Assembly (NCBI GenBank): GCA_035294465.1
Contig: DATGKW010000203.1
Location: 1 to 11,866, forward strand
DNA length: 11,866 nt
Reading direction: 5' to 3'
DNA from: Paraktedonobacter sp035294465
GTDB lineage: Bacteria > Chloroflexota > Ktedonobacteria > Ktedonobacterales > Ktedonobacteraceae
Below, one piece after another: positions 1 to 6,664 of the stretch (positions are counted from its first letter, which is position 1; each line of letters begins with the position of its first letter). Under the pieces are notes generated by a model that searched no databases, was not told the DNA's origin, and saw nothing but the letters and a program-made list of their open reading frames with translations. The translations under genes and the position numbers were made by a program.

Positions 1-3
1 AAG

Positions 4-540
4 TCACACAGATAAAAGTCTGGCTAGTTCCTGCTCAAAAATGGTAGAAGCGTGCTGGCCGAAGAGGGCGAAGATCACCTGGCGCAGGCTGGTTGGCTTC
101 TTGATATGTTCGATCACGGTTGAAAGCGCGATGGGCGCCGCCAGCGTGAGCGGATAGCCATAGGCCCCGGTGCTGAGCGAAGGAAAGACGATACTCCGCA
201 CCCGATACTTCTCCGCAAGATCGAGGCAGCTTTGGTAAGCGCTGCGCAACAGGCGTTCATCTGCGGGACTGCCGGAGTAGATCGGCCCCACAGCGTGAAA
301 AATGTACTTCGCCGGTAAATTGCCCGCGCTCGTTGCTACCGCATTGCCGGTAGGGCAACCGCCAATCTTGCGGCACTCCGCTATGATCGACGGCCCGGCG
401 GCCCGGTGAATCGCGCCATCGACGCCACCTCCACCTGCCAATGCCGAGTTGGCCGCGTTCACGATTGCTTCCGCCTGCACCTTTGTAATGTCGCTCTCTT
501 GCAGAGCGAGCACAACCCCATTGATTGTACGTGTAGACAT
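4..540 (-). CDS. Macrodomain protein, O-acetyl-ADP-ribose deacetylase type
   Basis: This gene encodes a 178-residue single-domain macro protein, the usual size for stand-alone bacterial MacroD/YmdB-like enzymes. Seen in the sequence: NAAN at residues 28-31, the glycine-rich GGGGVDGAIH loop at 36-45, HAVGP at 82-86 and STGAYGYP at 123-130. Together these form the ADP-ribose pocket and catalytic loops of the family. Family members remove ADP-ribose from proteins or hydrolyse O-acetyl-ADP-ribose in the cytosol; which substrate is used here cannot be told. An in-frame ATG seven codons upstream (561) has no ribosome site. The ATG at 540 is preceded by an AAGAGAAG stretch about 5 nt away, so 540 is preferred. 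The gene follows the pyruvate dehydrogenase operon on the same strand but is separated by about 370 nt and a long palindrome, so it is probably a separate transcription unit. Confidence 0.93.
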   Translation of the reverse strand: MSTRTINGVVLALQESDITKVQAEAIVNAANSALAGGGGVDGAIHRAAGPSIIAECRKIGGCPTGNAVATSAGNLPAKYIFHAVGPIYSGSPADERLLRSAYQSCLDLAEKYRVRSIVFPSLSTGAYGYPLTLAAPIALSTVIEHIKKPTSLRQVIFALFGQHASTIFEQELARLLSV

Positions 541-911
541 ACATACTTCTCTTTTCAGCATAATCTGTCAACGTTACATATCATATTCTATAGAGAACGG
601 CTTGATCCCCTCGCCTTCTGTCCCACCACCATCCCTCATTTGAGAATTTTTTCTCCGATTCGTATCTTCACATTACCACATTACATCTCCACGCGCATCG
701 TCCCATCGGCCGTTTTTTTAATGTGCTTCCCTGTATGCTCTGCTTGTGAGCCAGGGGCAGTGAATATCAATTGCCTCTCTCGGAAGTTGAAACATTTTGT
801 CAGCAAGAAAGGATTGATGAAGAACTATGAGCCAGGGATGAAACTGCTCCTCGCTCAGATCTGAGCGAGGAGCAGTTTCATCCCGCTCCATCTCTGTCCA
901 AAGTCTTTTCC
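541..911. other. Intergenic region between E2 gene and macrodomain gene
   Basis: This 371-nt stretch has no convincing gene. It holds the 50-nt palindrome at 835-884. Reading toward the macrodomain gene on the minus strand, a TAGAAT box (590-585) could serve as a -10, placing a start near 578 with a leader of about 38 nt; no matching -35 is seen. A TTGACA hexamer on the minus strand at 571-566 is too close to the start codon to serve as -35 for a usable -10. The decamer TGAGCCAGGG occurs twice (747-756 and 828-837). A plus-strand CGGCCG followed by T7 (near 712-719) is too short to call as a terminator. Confidence 0.5.
835..884 (-). terminator. 50-nt perfect palindrome after the pdh operon
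   Basis: The two 25-nt arms are exactly complementary and meet at AGA|TCT with no spacer, so RNA from either strand can fold into a long stem with a minimal loop. It begins 27 nt after the E2 stop codon. No T-run follows on either strand, so it is not a textbook intrinsic terminator; it could end or protect the pdh transcript, or be cut by RNase III. The terminator role is inferred from position. Confidence 0.6.
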
Positions 912-2192
912 TCACAGCAGCAACCCGAACGGCTCCTCTAGCAGCTTCTTCACCTCCTGCAAGAAACGTGCGGCTATCGCGCCGTCGAGCGCTCGGTGAT
1001 CGGACGAAAGCGTGACCTTCATGCGTTCGCGCACAACAACCTGCCCGTCGATGACTGCGGGCGTGGGTGTGATTGAACCGACCGCCAGGATCGCCGATTC
1101 GGGCGGATTAATCACGGCGGTAAAGCTCTCGACATCGAACATGCCCAGGTTGCTGATAGTAAAGGTTCCCCCGCTCAGATCTTCGGGTTTGAGCTTGTTG
1201 GAGCGCGCGGCCTCGGCCAGTCGCCGGGATTCGCGCGCGATATCCAGAATGCCGCGTTTGTCAGCATTGTGCAACACGGGCACGATCAAACCCTGTTCCA
1301 GCGCGACTGCGACGCCGATGTGAACCTGCTTCTTCTGGATAAGCTTATCCTCAGCGAAGGAGACATTGACCTGCGGCATACGTAACAGAGCGATGGCTAC
1401 CGCTTTGATGATCAGGTCGTTAAAGCTTACCTTGATCGGGTTGGGATCGGTCGCGGCAAACTCGTTGATCTGCTTGCGCAGCTCGCCCAGTTTGCCGGTA
1501 TCGATTACGCTGGTAACGTAGAAGTGGGGCGCGCTCTGCATGCTCTGCGCCAGGCGTTTCGCGATAGTGCGCCGCATGGAGGTTAACGGTATTTCGACGA
1601 CCTCTGCGGTGTCGATGCCTGCGGGCACTGCTTCCGGCACGAAAGGCGCAGCGACCGGGGCAGCCGGCGCGGCCTGCTTGAGCGCGGCCTCGATATCTAG
1701 CTTGATGATGCGCCCGTTAGGACCGGTGCCGCGGATCTGGCGATAGTCAACCTCGTGCTCTTCGGCGAATCTACGCGCCAATGGCGAGATGAAGATACGC
1801 CCACCTGTGCTGGTAGTTGGCTGTGCTGCCGGAGCTGGTGCGGTGGCTACCTGTGTCCGAGAAGATGGCGCCGTTGGTACAGCTTTGCTCTGCGCTTTTG
1901 GCGCGCTGGCTTTTGCCGCTGCGCCATTACCGCTTGCCTCGCCTGGCAGTGGCTCATCGGCAGCGCCAATATAGGCAATACTGGCACCAATGGGCGCAGA
2001 CTCGCCTTCTTTGACCAGAATCTTGCGCAAGATACCGCTAGCGAAGGCTTCGATCTCGATATTGACCTTGTCAGTCTCGACCTCGGCCAGCGCCTCGCCT
2101 TTTTTGACCGTATCGCCCTCGTGTTTGAGCCAGTGCAGAATCTTGCCCTCTTCCATTGTATCGCCCATCTTGGGCATTTCAACCGTTTTCAT
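912..2192 (-). CDS. pdhC: Pyruvate dehydrogenase E2, dihydrolipoamide acetyltransferase
   Basis: This 426-residue E2 subunit moves the acetyl group from the E1 thiamine intermediate to CoA through a swinging lipoyl arm. Domains seen in order: one lipoyl domain (1-78) with lipoyl lysine K42 in ETDKV; an Ala/Pro/Ser linker (about 84-130); a peripheral subunit-binding domain (about 132-170, RIFISPLARRFAEEH and GTGPNGRI); a second Ala/Pro linker; and the catalytic core (about 197-426) with TFTISNLGMF at 344-352 and the active-site motif DHRALDGA (398-405, catalytic His399). Length and layout are normal for a one-lipoyl-domain E2. The ATG at 2192 has GGGAG 9 nt upstream and lies 14 nt after the last base of the E1 beta stop, so it is the third gene of the operon. 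Branched-chain or acetoin E2s look similar; the neighbouring E1 subunits favour pyruvate. Confidence 0.93.
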   Translation of the reverse strand: MKTVEMPKMGDTMEEGKILHWLKHEGDTVKKGEALAEVETDKVNIEIEAFASGILRKILVKEGESAPIGASIAYIGAADEPLPGEASGNGAAAKASAPKAQSKAVPTAPSSRTQVATAPAPAAQPTTSTGGRIFISPLARRFAEEHEVDYRQIRGTGPNGRIIKLDIEAALKQAAPAAPVAAPFVPEAVPAGIDTAEVVEIPLTSMRRTIAKRLAQSMQSAPHFYVTSVIDTGKLGELRKQINEFAATDPNPIKVSFNDLIIKAVAIALLRMPQVNVSFAEDKLIQKKQVHIGVAVALEQGLIVPVLHNADKRGILDIARESRRLAEAARSNKLKPEDLSGGTFTISNLGMFDVESFTAVINPPESAILAVGSITPTPAVIDGQVVVRERMKVTLSSDHRALDGAIAARFLQEVKKLLEEPFGLLL

Positions 2193-2206
2193 GGCTGCTC
2201 TCCCTT

Positions 2207-3205
2207 CTAACTCCGCACCAGGGCCGCAGGCACGATTCGGCGCGCAGCCTCGATCACATCATCTTTGCGGGGAATGGCCAGGCGCTCTAAAGGCTTCGAG
2301 TAGGGCATGGGTACGTCCGCTCCGTGGATATGCTCGATAGGCGCGTCCAGGTAATCAAAACTATGTTCGTAGATGAGCGCGGCCAGGCCCTGACCGGTTC
2401 CGTAATACTTCCAGCCTTCCTCGGCAATGATCACGCGGTTGGTCTTTTTCACCGAGTCCACAAGCAGGTCAATATCGATTGGACGTACACTGCGCAGGTC
2501 GATTACCTCGGCCTCAATTCCCTCCTTTGCCAGGTCCTCCGCTGCCTGCTCGCATATGTGAACCATGCGTGAGAAAGAAATGATCGTCACATGCTGGCCC
2601 TCGCGTCTGATCTCCCCTCGGTCCAGCGGTAGCGTGTACTCCTCGCCCTCGTCGGGGATTTCGCCTTTGACATTGTAAAGCAGCTCGTGTTCCAGGAAAA
2701 GCACCGGGTCAGGATCGCGAATGGCCGTCTTGAGCATCCCCTTGGCGTCGTAAGGCGTAGAGGGGATGACAACTTTGAGGCCGGGAATATGGGCATAAAA
2801 CGATTCCATCATTTGTGAGTGCTGTGCGCCTCGCTGCGCGCCACCGCCAACGGTCATGCGAAAGACTATCGGTACCGAAGGCTGGCCGCCAAACATGTAG
2901 CGCATCTTGGCCGCCGTGTTGATGATCTGGTCGCTTGCCAGCAGACTGAAGTTGATGGTCATAATCTCAACAATTGGACGCAGCCCGTTGAGCGCAGCCC
3001 CGATGCCCGCGCCGGTAAACACCTCTTCGGCCAGCGGCGTATCGCGCACCCGCTTCTCACCAAATTCCTCAATCAACCCCTTCGTGACGGCATAGGTGCC
3101 ACCATACCCGGCGATATCTTCGCCCATAATAAAAACGCGCTCGTCACGCTGCATTTCTTCGCGAATAGCCTCGCGCAGCGCGTCGCGGAATGTCACTGTA
3201 CGCAT
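2207..3205 (-). CDS. pdhB: Pyruvate dehydrogenase E1 component, beta subunit
   Basis: This 332-residue E1 beta pairs with E1 alpha in an alpha2beta2 tetramer that decarboxylates the 2-oxoacid and reductively acetylates the E2 lipoyl group. Seen: MGEDIAGYGG near the N-terminus (27-36); TPLAE at 56-60, whose glutamate matches the thiamine-diphosphate-contacting residue of the family; ITINFS-type core (82-87, here MTINFS); RGAQHSQ at 125-131 with the conserved active-site histidine H129; and a C-terminal transketolase-type domain with IDLRSVRPID (235-244) and the AEEGW motif (261-265). The reading frame is open 40 codons upstream, but that part lies inside the E1 alpha gene and is not family-like. 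MRTVTFRDALRE is the usual E1 beta beginning, giving a start at 3205, ten nt after E1 alpha. Its ribosome site is weak (GAGA close to the ATG), suggesting coupling to E1 alpha translation. Confidence 0.94.
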   Translation of the reverse strand: MRTVTFRDALREAIREEMQRDERVFIMGEDIAGYGGTYAVTKGLIEEFGEKRVRDTPLAEEVFTGAGIGAALNGLRPIVEIMTINFSLLASDQIINTAAKMRYMFGGQPSVPIVFRMTVGGGAQRGAQHSQMMESFYAHIPGLKVVIPSTPYDAKGMLKTAIRDPDPVLFLEHELLYNVKGEIPDEGEEYTLPLDRGEIRREGQHVTIISFSRMVHICEQAAEDLAKEGIEAEVIDLRSVRPIDIDLLVDSVKKTNRVIIAEEGWKYYGTGQGLAALIYEHSFDYLDAPIEHIHGADVPMPYSKPLERLAIPRKDDVIEAARRIVPAALVRS

Positions 3206-3215
3206 GGTCTCTTTT

Positions 3216-4238
3216 TTACCTCTTGTATCTATAGGAAAGCGCGGTGGAATTATCAACCATAATATCGGTATACAGTTCCTCTGGCTCCGGGAACGGGCTA
3301 TTCTCCGCGAATTCCGCAGCTTCATCAGCTACCGAGATCGCTCTGGCGTCGTTCTCATCGATCTCTGCCTGCGTGGCCATGCCTGCGTCGAGCAGTTGCT
3401 TCTCGAAAATGCCAATTGGATCGCGCGTTGTACGCCACTCTCTCTCTTCCTCTCGCGTGCGATAATACGCCGGGTCGGTCATCGAGTGCCCGCGGAAACG
3501 GTACGTTTTTACTTCCAGCAACATCGGCCCCTTGCCGCTGCGAGTATGCTCTACCGCGCGTTTTGCAGCGTCATAGACCTTGAGCACGTCCATGCCGTCG
3601 ATTTGCTCAACCGGCATGTTATATGAGGCAGCGCGTGGAACCAGCGAATCGACCGCCCAGGCTTTCTCCACAGCCATGCCCATTGAATACTGGTTGTTTT
3701 CGCAAACATAGACCACAGGCAACTTCCAGAGCGAGGCCAGGTTCAGCGATTCGTGAAATGCGCCCTCATCCACGGCTCCATCGCCGAAGAAGCACATCAC
3801 GATCTCATCGCGTCCCTGGTATTGCGCCGCCAGGGCGACGCCGGCGGCGACCGGCAACTGCGCCGCCACAATAGCATTGCCTCCCAGAAAGCCGTGTTCG
3901 TTGCTCCACATATGCATGGAGCCGCCCTTTCCCTTGCTGCATCCGGTAATCTTGCCGAAAAGTTCGGCCATCACCTCGTTGGGTGACATCCCCTTGAGGA
4001 TGGCGTGTCCATGCTCGCGATAGCTGGCCAACACCTTATCATCAGGACGCAGTGGCGTAATGCAGCCCACACCCACCGCCTCCTGGCCAATGTACAAATG
4101 CATAAAGCCGCCGATTTTCCCGCGTGTATATTCCTCTGCACTCTTCTCTTCAAAGCGGCGCAGCAACGCCATCTTGTAGTGCATCTGGAGCAACTCGGCT
4201 CGGGTAAGTCCCGCTAGCGTTACATTGCTAATCGCCAT
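3216..4238 (-). CDS. pdhA: Pyruvate dehydrogenase E1 component, alpha subunit
   Basis: This 340-residue thiamine-diphosphate-binding E1 alpha is the first gene of the three-gene operon. Seen: LYIGQEAVGVG (48-58), the thiamine diphosphate / Mg motif from GDG (152-154) to NN (181-182), and the C-terminal loop FRGHSMTDPAYYRTREEE (248-265) that covers the active site in PDH-type E1 alpha proteins. The substrate call (pyruvate) rests on overall resemblance; acetoin or other 2-oxoacid dehydrogenases are related alternatives. The frame is open to an ATG at 4274, but that ATG overlaps a TATAAT box and has no ribosome site. The ATG at 4238 has an AGAGGGGG ribosome site 4-5 nt upstream and starts MAISNVTLAGL, so 4238 is preferred. 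No dihydrolipoamide dehydrogenase (E3) gene is adjacent, so E3 must come from elsewhere. Confidence 0.93.
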   Translation of the reverse strand: MAISNVTLAGLTRAELLQMHYKMALLRRFEEKSAEEYTRGKIGGFMHLYIGQEAVGVGCITPLRPDDKVLASYREHGHAILKGMSPNEVMAELFGKITGCSKGKGGSMHMWSNEHGFLGGNAIVAAQLPVAAGVALAAQYQGRDEIVMCFFGDGAVDEGAFHESLNLASLWKLPVVYVCENNQYSMGMAVEKAWAVDSLVPRAASYNMPVEQIDGMDVLKVYDAAKRAVEHTRSGKGPMLLEVKTYRFRGHSMTDPAYYRTREEEREWRTTRDPIGIFEKQLLDAGMATQAEIDENDARAISVADEAAEFAENSPFPEPEELYTDIMVDNSTALSYRYKR

Positions 4239-4272
4239 AGGCCCCCTCTTTCTTCCGTTTGTCTTCTGCTTC

Positions 4273-4278
4273 ATTATA
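4273..4278 (-). promoter_or_regulatory. -10 box of the pdhABC promoter
   Basis: On the minus strand TATAAT occupies 4278-4273, preceded by T to give TTATAAT. A start about 7 nt downstream (near 4266) would give a 28-nt leader to the preferred pdhA ATG at 4238 and includes its ribosome site. No good -35 hexamer lies 16-18 nt upstream (CACAGG is there), so the promoter may need an activator. The call is inferred from position and match. Confidence 0.5.
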
Positions 4279-4483
4279 ATAAATCAGTCCATAACCCTGT
4301 GGTCTATGTAATGCCTGCCTGGTGTACCACTTCGTAACGCTGAGGCTTTCTTCATGTTGCACGCCGTTGTGACATATCACTGCCCCTATTTTACCGCATC
4401 TTCTAACCAGATTGTAATAGTCCTGGTAGCTGGCTAACGGTTTTTCGCCACCGGGGAAAGAATTTGCTCCGAAAGTACCAAAA

Positions 4484-4552
4484 AATCAAGGAGTTGTGTG
4501 GTCCACGTGAAAAATCCTGCTTTTCTCACGCGGGCCGCACAACTCCTTGATT
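4484..4552 (-). terminator. Intrinsic terminator of the HU gene
   Basis: A long inverted repeat begins about 40 nt after the HU stop. The outer 15 bp are perfect, then three imperfect positions, with a loop around TCCTGC flanked by an A4/T4 pair. In the minus-strand sense the 3' arm runs into six T residues (plus-strand A4480-4485), the classic layout of a rho-independent terminator for HU. It also insulates the pdh promoter just downstream. Confidence 0.85.
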
Positions 4553-4591
4553 CTAAGGTGCCTGGCAGCGAGTAAAACAAACTACGCGCGA

Positions 4592-4894
4592 CTACTTAAC
4601 AACGGCTTCTGAAAGTCCTTTCCCGGGGGAGAAGCGCACACGGTCCTTCGCAGGTACTTCGATTCTCTGGCGATTACGTGGATTGACGCCTTTGCGAGCA
4701 GCGCTTCGGCGTACCTTGAATGAACCAAAGCCAACCAGACGGACTTCATGACCGCTCTTCAGCTCTTCACGGATGCCATCCAGCAGAGCCTCCAGAACCT
4801 CGCCTGCTTTCTTCTGAGTGAGGTCGGCTTGCGAGGCTATACGCTTGGTAAGTTCCTGTCGACCAACGATGGTCGTGTCTTTAGTTGTGGCCAT
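4592..4894 (-). CDS. hup: HU family DNA-binding protein
   Basis: This 100-residue HU/IHF-type histone-like protein is a nucleoid protein that bends and coats DNA as a dimer. Seen: helical N-terminal half with SQADLTQKKAGEVLEALLDGI, the GFGSFKV turn (55-61), and the DNA-binding arm with ARKGVNPRNRQRIEVPA (residues 65-81) carrying the conserved NP that intercalates at DNA kinks. It ends FSPGKGLSEAV as usual. It is about ten residues longer at the N-terminus than a minimal 90-residue HU. The ATG at 4894 has a full AAGGAGG ribosome site 10 nt upstream, suggesting strong expression. It has its own promoter (4996-5024) and terminator (4484-4552), so it is a single-gene unit. Whether it forms homodimers or pairs with a paralogue cannot be told. 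Confidence 0.96.
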   Translation of the reverse strand: MATTKDTTIVGRQELTKRIASQADLTQKKAGEVLEALLDGIREELKSGHEVRLVGFGSFKVRRSAARKGVNPRNRQRIEVPAKDRVRFSPGKGLSEAVVK

Positions 4895-4940
4895 GGGTAA
4901 AAATCCTCCTTACAACGTTCAACACACGTCGCTTCTCATC

Positions 4941-4959
4941 CCCAACAAGTATTGTTGGG
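4941..4959 (-). promoter_or_regulatory. Hairpin in the HU mRNA leader
   Basis: CCCAACAA and TTGTTGGG form a perfect 8-bp stem with a 3-nt loop. It lies in the predicted 5' leader of about 95 nt of the HU mRNA, roughly 30 nt after the predicted start and over 30 nt before the ribosome site. It may stabilise the mRNA or act as a protein site; the function is unknown. Confidence 0.45.
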
Positions 4960-4995
4960 CCTGTAGAGCAGCTTCACAACTCACTGCCGTAAACG

Positions 4996-5024
4996 AGTAT
5001 AGCATGCGATTCTGAGAAATACAA
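4996..5024 (-). promoter_or_regulatory. HU promoter, extended -10 type
   Basis: On the minus strand, TTGTAT (5024-5019) and TATACT (5001-4996) are separated by 17 nt. The -10 is preceded by TGC, giving the extended form TGCTATACT. The predicted start is near 4989. This is a good match to a housekeeping sigma-70-type promoter and sits correctly upstream of the strong HU ribosome site. Confidence 0.7.
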
Positions 5025-5117
5025 GTGCCTCGGCCTGCCTGAGAGCTAGCGCGATGGCCTCGCGCCGCTTGAGGAGCCAGTTTACAGCTAGCAGAGAAAG
5101 AGAAAACGGGCTTCCCA

Positions 5118-5276
5118 GGCGGCGCGAAAGGGGTTTAGAACGGCAAGATTTGCAGAGTTTTTTTTACCCTCAGCGTCACTCTTTTGGAAGAGAAGAATGG
5201 AGTGCATGGCCTACGGGATAGAGCCACGCGCGTCAGAGGCATTGCTCCATCCCGCAGGGCGGCGCGCTATGGGTTT
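5118..5276. repeat. Partial direct repeat around the meaB 3' end
   Basis: GGCGGCGCG-N4-GGGTTT occurs at 5118-5136 and again at 5258-5276, matching at 15 of 19 positions; the flanks (CCC a few bases before, AAC after) are also similar. The second copy spans the meaB stop codon. It may be a remnant of a small local duplication, or chance in GC-rich sequence. Confidence 0.35.
5214..5254 (-). terminator. Possible hairpin terminator after meaB
   Basis: Eleven-nt arms (5214-5224 and 5244-5254, CGGGAT type) pair with one G-U wobble in the minus-strand RNA and a 19-nt loop, starting 12 nt after the meaB stop. No T-run follows, so termination is only suggested by position. Confidence 0.35.
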
Positions 5277-6235
5277 CTCAACCCGATGCGCTGCTCCAGC
5301 TCGGCTGCCACGCTATACGGATCGCGCTCTCTCGCCGTGACGTCCTCTACCAGATGTCGCCACTCTTCTTCGCTGACCTGCCGCTTGAGCGCGTTGGAAA
5401 CAGCATGCAGGATGAGCGTCTCGATTTCGCTGCGCACCTGGCGCTGCGTGCGGTTCGTCAGCATGCCGCTCTCTTCAAGATACACCTGGTGCCGCTGGAT
5501 GGCGTCGGCTAGCTCAACCAGCCCCTGATCTTTGAGGGCGCTGGTCTTGAGCACGGGAATTCGCCAGTATGGCCGCGTTTTATCGTGCTGGCGGCGCGTG
5601 GGGTCAAGGCTGAGCATCATTGACAGTTCGGCCACGGTTTGATCGGCCCCAGGTCGATCCGCTTTGCTGACGACAAAAATATCTGCAATCTCCAGAATAC
5701 CGGCCTTGATGGCTTGCACCTCGTCGCCCATGCCGGGGGCGCAAACGACCAGCACGGTCTGTGCAGTGCGCATAACCGCGACCTCAGCCTGCCCGGTGCC
5801 TACGGTTTCGATGATGATTGGATCATAACCGGCGGCGTCCATGGCCCGCACCACGTCGCTTGTAGAGGCCGAAAGACCGCCCAGACTGCCTCGGCTGGCC
5901 ATACTGCGAATAAATACTTTGGGATCGCCGGCCAGCTCCATCATGCGGATACGGTCGCCTAGCAAAGCGCCACCAGTGAATGGGCTGCTTGGATCAACCG
6001 CGACCACGCCAACCTTGCGCTCGCGCTTGCGCAACTCGCGCACCAGGTGAGTCACCAGCGTACTTTTGCCAGCCCCTGGAGCGCCTGTAACGCCGACGAT
6101 ATGCGCGCGCCCGGTGTGCTGGTGCAGTTCAGCCAGAGCCTGTCGCGCGACAGGAGATTCGTTTTCGATCAGTGTCACCATGCGAGCCAGCGCCCGCCGA
6201 TCTCCGTTGAGTAAGCGTTCTCTCAGATCTTGCAA
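5267..6235 (-). CDS. meaB: MeaB/ArgK-type GTPase, acyl-CoA mutase chaperone
   Basis: This 322-residue G3E-family P-loop GTPase of the MeaB type loads adenosylcobalamin into B12-dependent acyl-CoA mutases and protects them from inactivation, using GTP. Seen: a short helical N-terminal arm, Walker A GAPGAGKS (51-58), the MeaB-typical VDPSSPFTGGALLGDR region (80-95), ETVGTGQ (143-149) as the switch/Walker B part, SKAD (190-193) for guanine recognition, and a helical C-terminal dimerisation region. Length is normal. The start codon is TTG: an in-frame TAA (the stop of the upstream gene) lies three codons before it, so no upstream start is possible, and the next ATG would remove ten or more conserved residues. 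GAGG lies 11 nt before the TTG, inside the previous gene. It is 6 nt after the B12-binding subunit gene, which names its likely client. Confidence 0.93.
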   Translation of the reverse strand: MQDLRERLLNGDRRALARMVTLIENESPVARQALAELHQHTGRAHIVGVTGAPGAGKSTLVTHLVRELRKRERKVGVVAVDPSSPFTGGALLGDRIRMMELAGDPKVFIRSMASRGSLGGLSASTSDVVRAMDAAGYDPIIIETVGTGQAEVAVMRTAQTVLVVCAPGMGDEVQAIKAGILEIADIFVVSKADRPGADQTVAELSMMLSLDPTRRQHDKTRPYWRIPVLKTSALKDQGLVELADAIQRHQVYLEESGMLTNRTQRQVRSEIETLILHAVSNALKRQVSEEEWRHLVEDVTARERDPYSVAAELEQRIGLRNP

Positions 6236-6241
6236 GGCCGC

Positions 6242-6664
6242 TTACACCTCTGCGGTCAGGCGGTCGGCCCGGATATTTTCGCGTACAAATTTAACAATCT
6301 CCTCAGTCGAAGTACCCGGCCCAAAACAGCCTTTGATGCCCATAGCTTTGATGGCCGGAATATCCTCGTCAGGCAAGATACCGCCGGCGGCAATCAGCAC
6401 ATCATCAACATTATTCTCTTGAAAGAGTTCCATGACCCTGGGAAAAATTGCCATGTGCGCGCCTGAAAGAATACTCATCAAAACCGCGTCCACATCTTCT
6501 TGAATTGCCGCCTCAACTATCATTTCGGGCGTCTGGCGAATACCCGTGTAGATCACTTCCATGCCAGCATCGCGCAGTGCGCGTGCGATGACTTTCGCAC
6601 CCCGATCATGCCCATCCAGTCCCGGCTTGGCGACAAGCACCCGTATGGGGCGAGTTTCAGCCAT
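6242..6664 (-). CDS. Acyl-CoA mutase B12-binding (small) subunit
   Basis: This 140-residue protein consists only of the cobalamin-binding domain of methylmalonyl-CoA mutase-type enzymes. Seen: DGHDRG at 17-22, the DxHxxG motif whose H19 is the lower axial cobalt ligand; SIL at 64-66; and AGGILP at 93-98. These are the three classic contacts with the nucleotide tail. The N-terminal TIM-barrel catalytic part is absent, so it must work with a separate large subunit not present in this window. Methylmalonyl-CoA mutase is the commonest option; isobutyryl- or 2-hydroxyisobutyryl-CoA mutase small subunits look the same. The ATG at 6664 overlaps the end of the methyltransferase gene by 8 nt and has AAAGGAG 9 nt upstream, inside that gene, so translation is probably coupled. 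meaB follows 6 nt after the stop. Confidence 0.92.
   Translation of the reverse strand: MAETRPIRVLVAKPGLDGHDRGAKVIARALRDAGMEVIYTGIRQTPEMIVEAAIQEDVDAVLMSILSGAHMAIFPRVMELFQENNVDDVLIAAGGILPDEDIPAIKAMGIKGCFGPGTSTEEIVKFVRENIRADRLTAEV

Larger units (their letters stand above)
4239..4591. other. Intergenic region between pdhA and HU gene
   Basis: This 353-nt stretch contains the promoter-like box of the pdh operon (4273-4278) and the HU terminator (4484-4552). No ORF with coding character is seen. A small dyad TGGTGTACCA (4320-4329) lies upstream of the pdh promoter; it is too short to call an operator. The rest shows nothing recognisable. Confidence 0.5.
4895..5266. other. Intergenic region between HU gene and meaB
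   Basis: This 372-nt stretch carries the HU promoter and leader hairpin, a hairpin after meaB, and a partial direct repeat (5118-5136 and 5258-5276). A 9-bp GC stem (TCGCGCCGC at 5060-5068 with its complement at 5119-5127) spans a 50-nt gap and is of unclear meaning. A T8 run lies at about 5158-5165 on the plus strand with no convincing hairpin before it. No gene is supported. Confidence 0.5.

Noticed and set aside
566..571. A TTGACA hexamer as -35 of the macrodomain gene
   Set aside because: A -10 at normal spacing would fall at 548-543 (AAGTAT), placing the transcript start inside the coding region.
718..915. A 65-codon minus-strand frame whose GTG start overlaps the E2 stop (GTGA)
   Set aside because: It runs straight through the 50-nt palindrome, has no family-like composition and ends in non-coding sequence; the overlap is probably chance.
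3206..3325. A 40-codon N-terminal extension of E1 beta
   Set aside because: It lies within the E1 alpha coding region, and family E1 beta proteins start at MRTVTF-like sequence.
4239..4274. A 12-codon N-terminal extension of E1 alpha
   Set aside because: Its ATG overlaps the TATAAT box and has no ribosome site, whereas the ATG at 4238 has a strong one.
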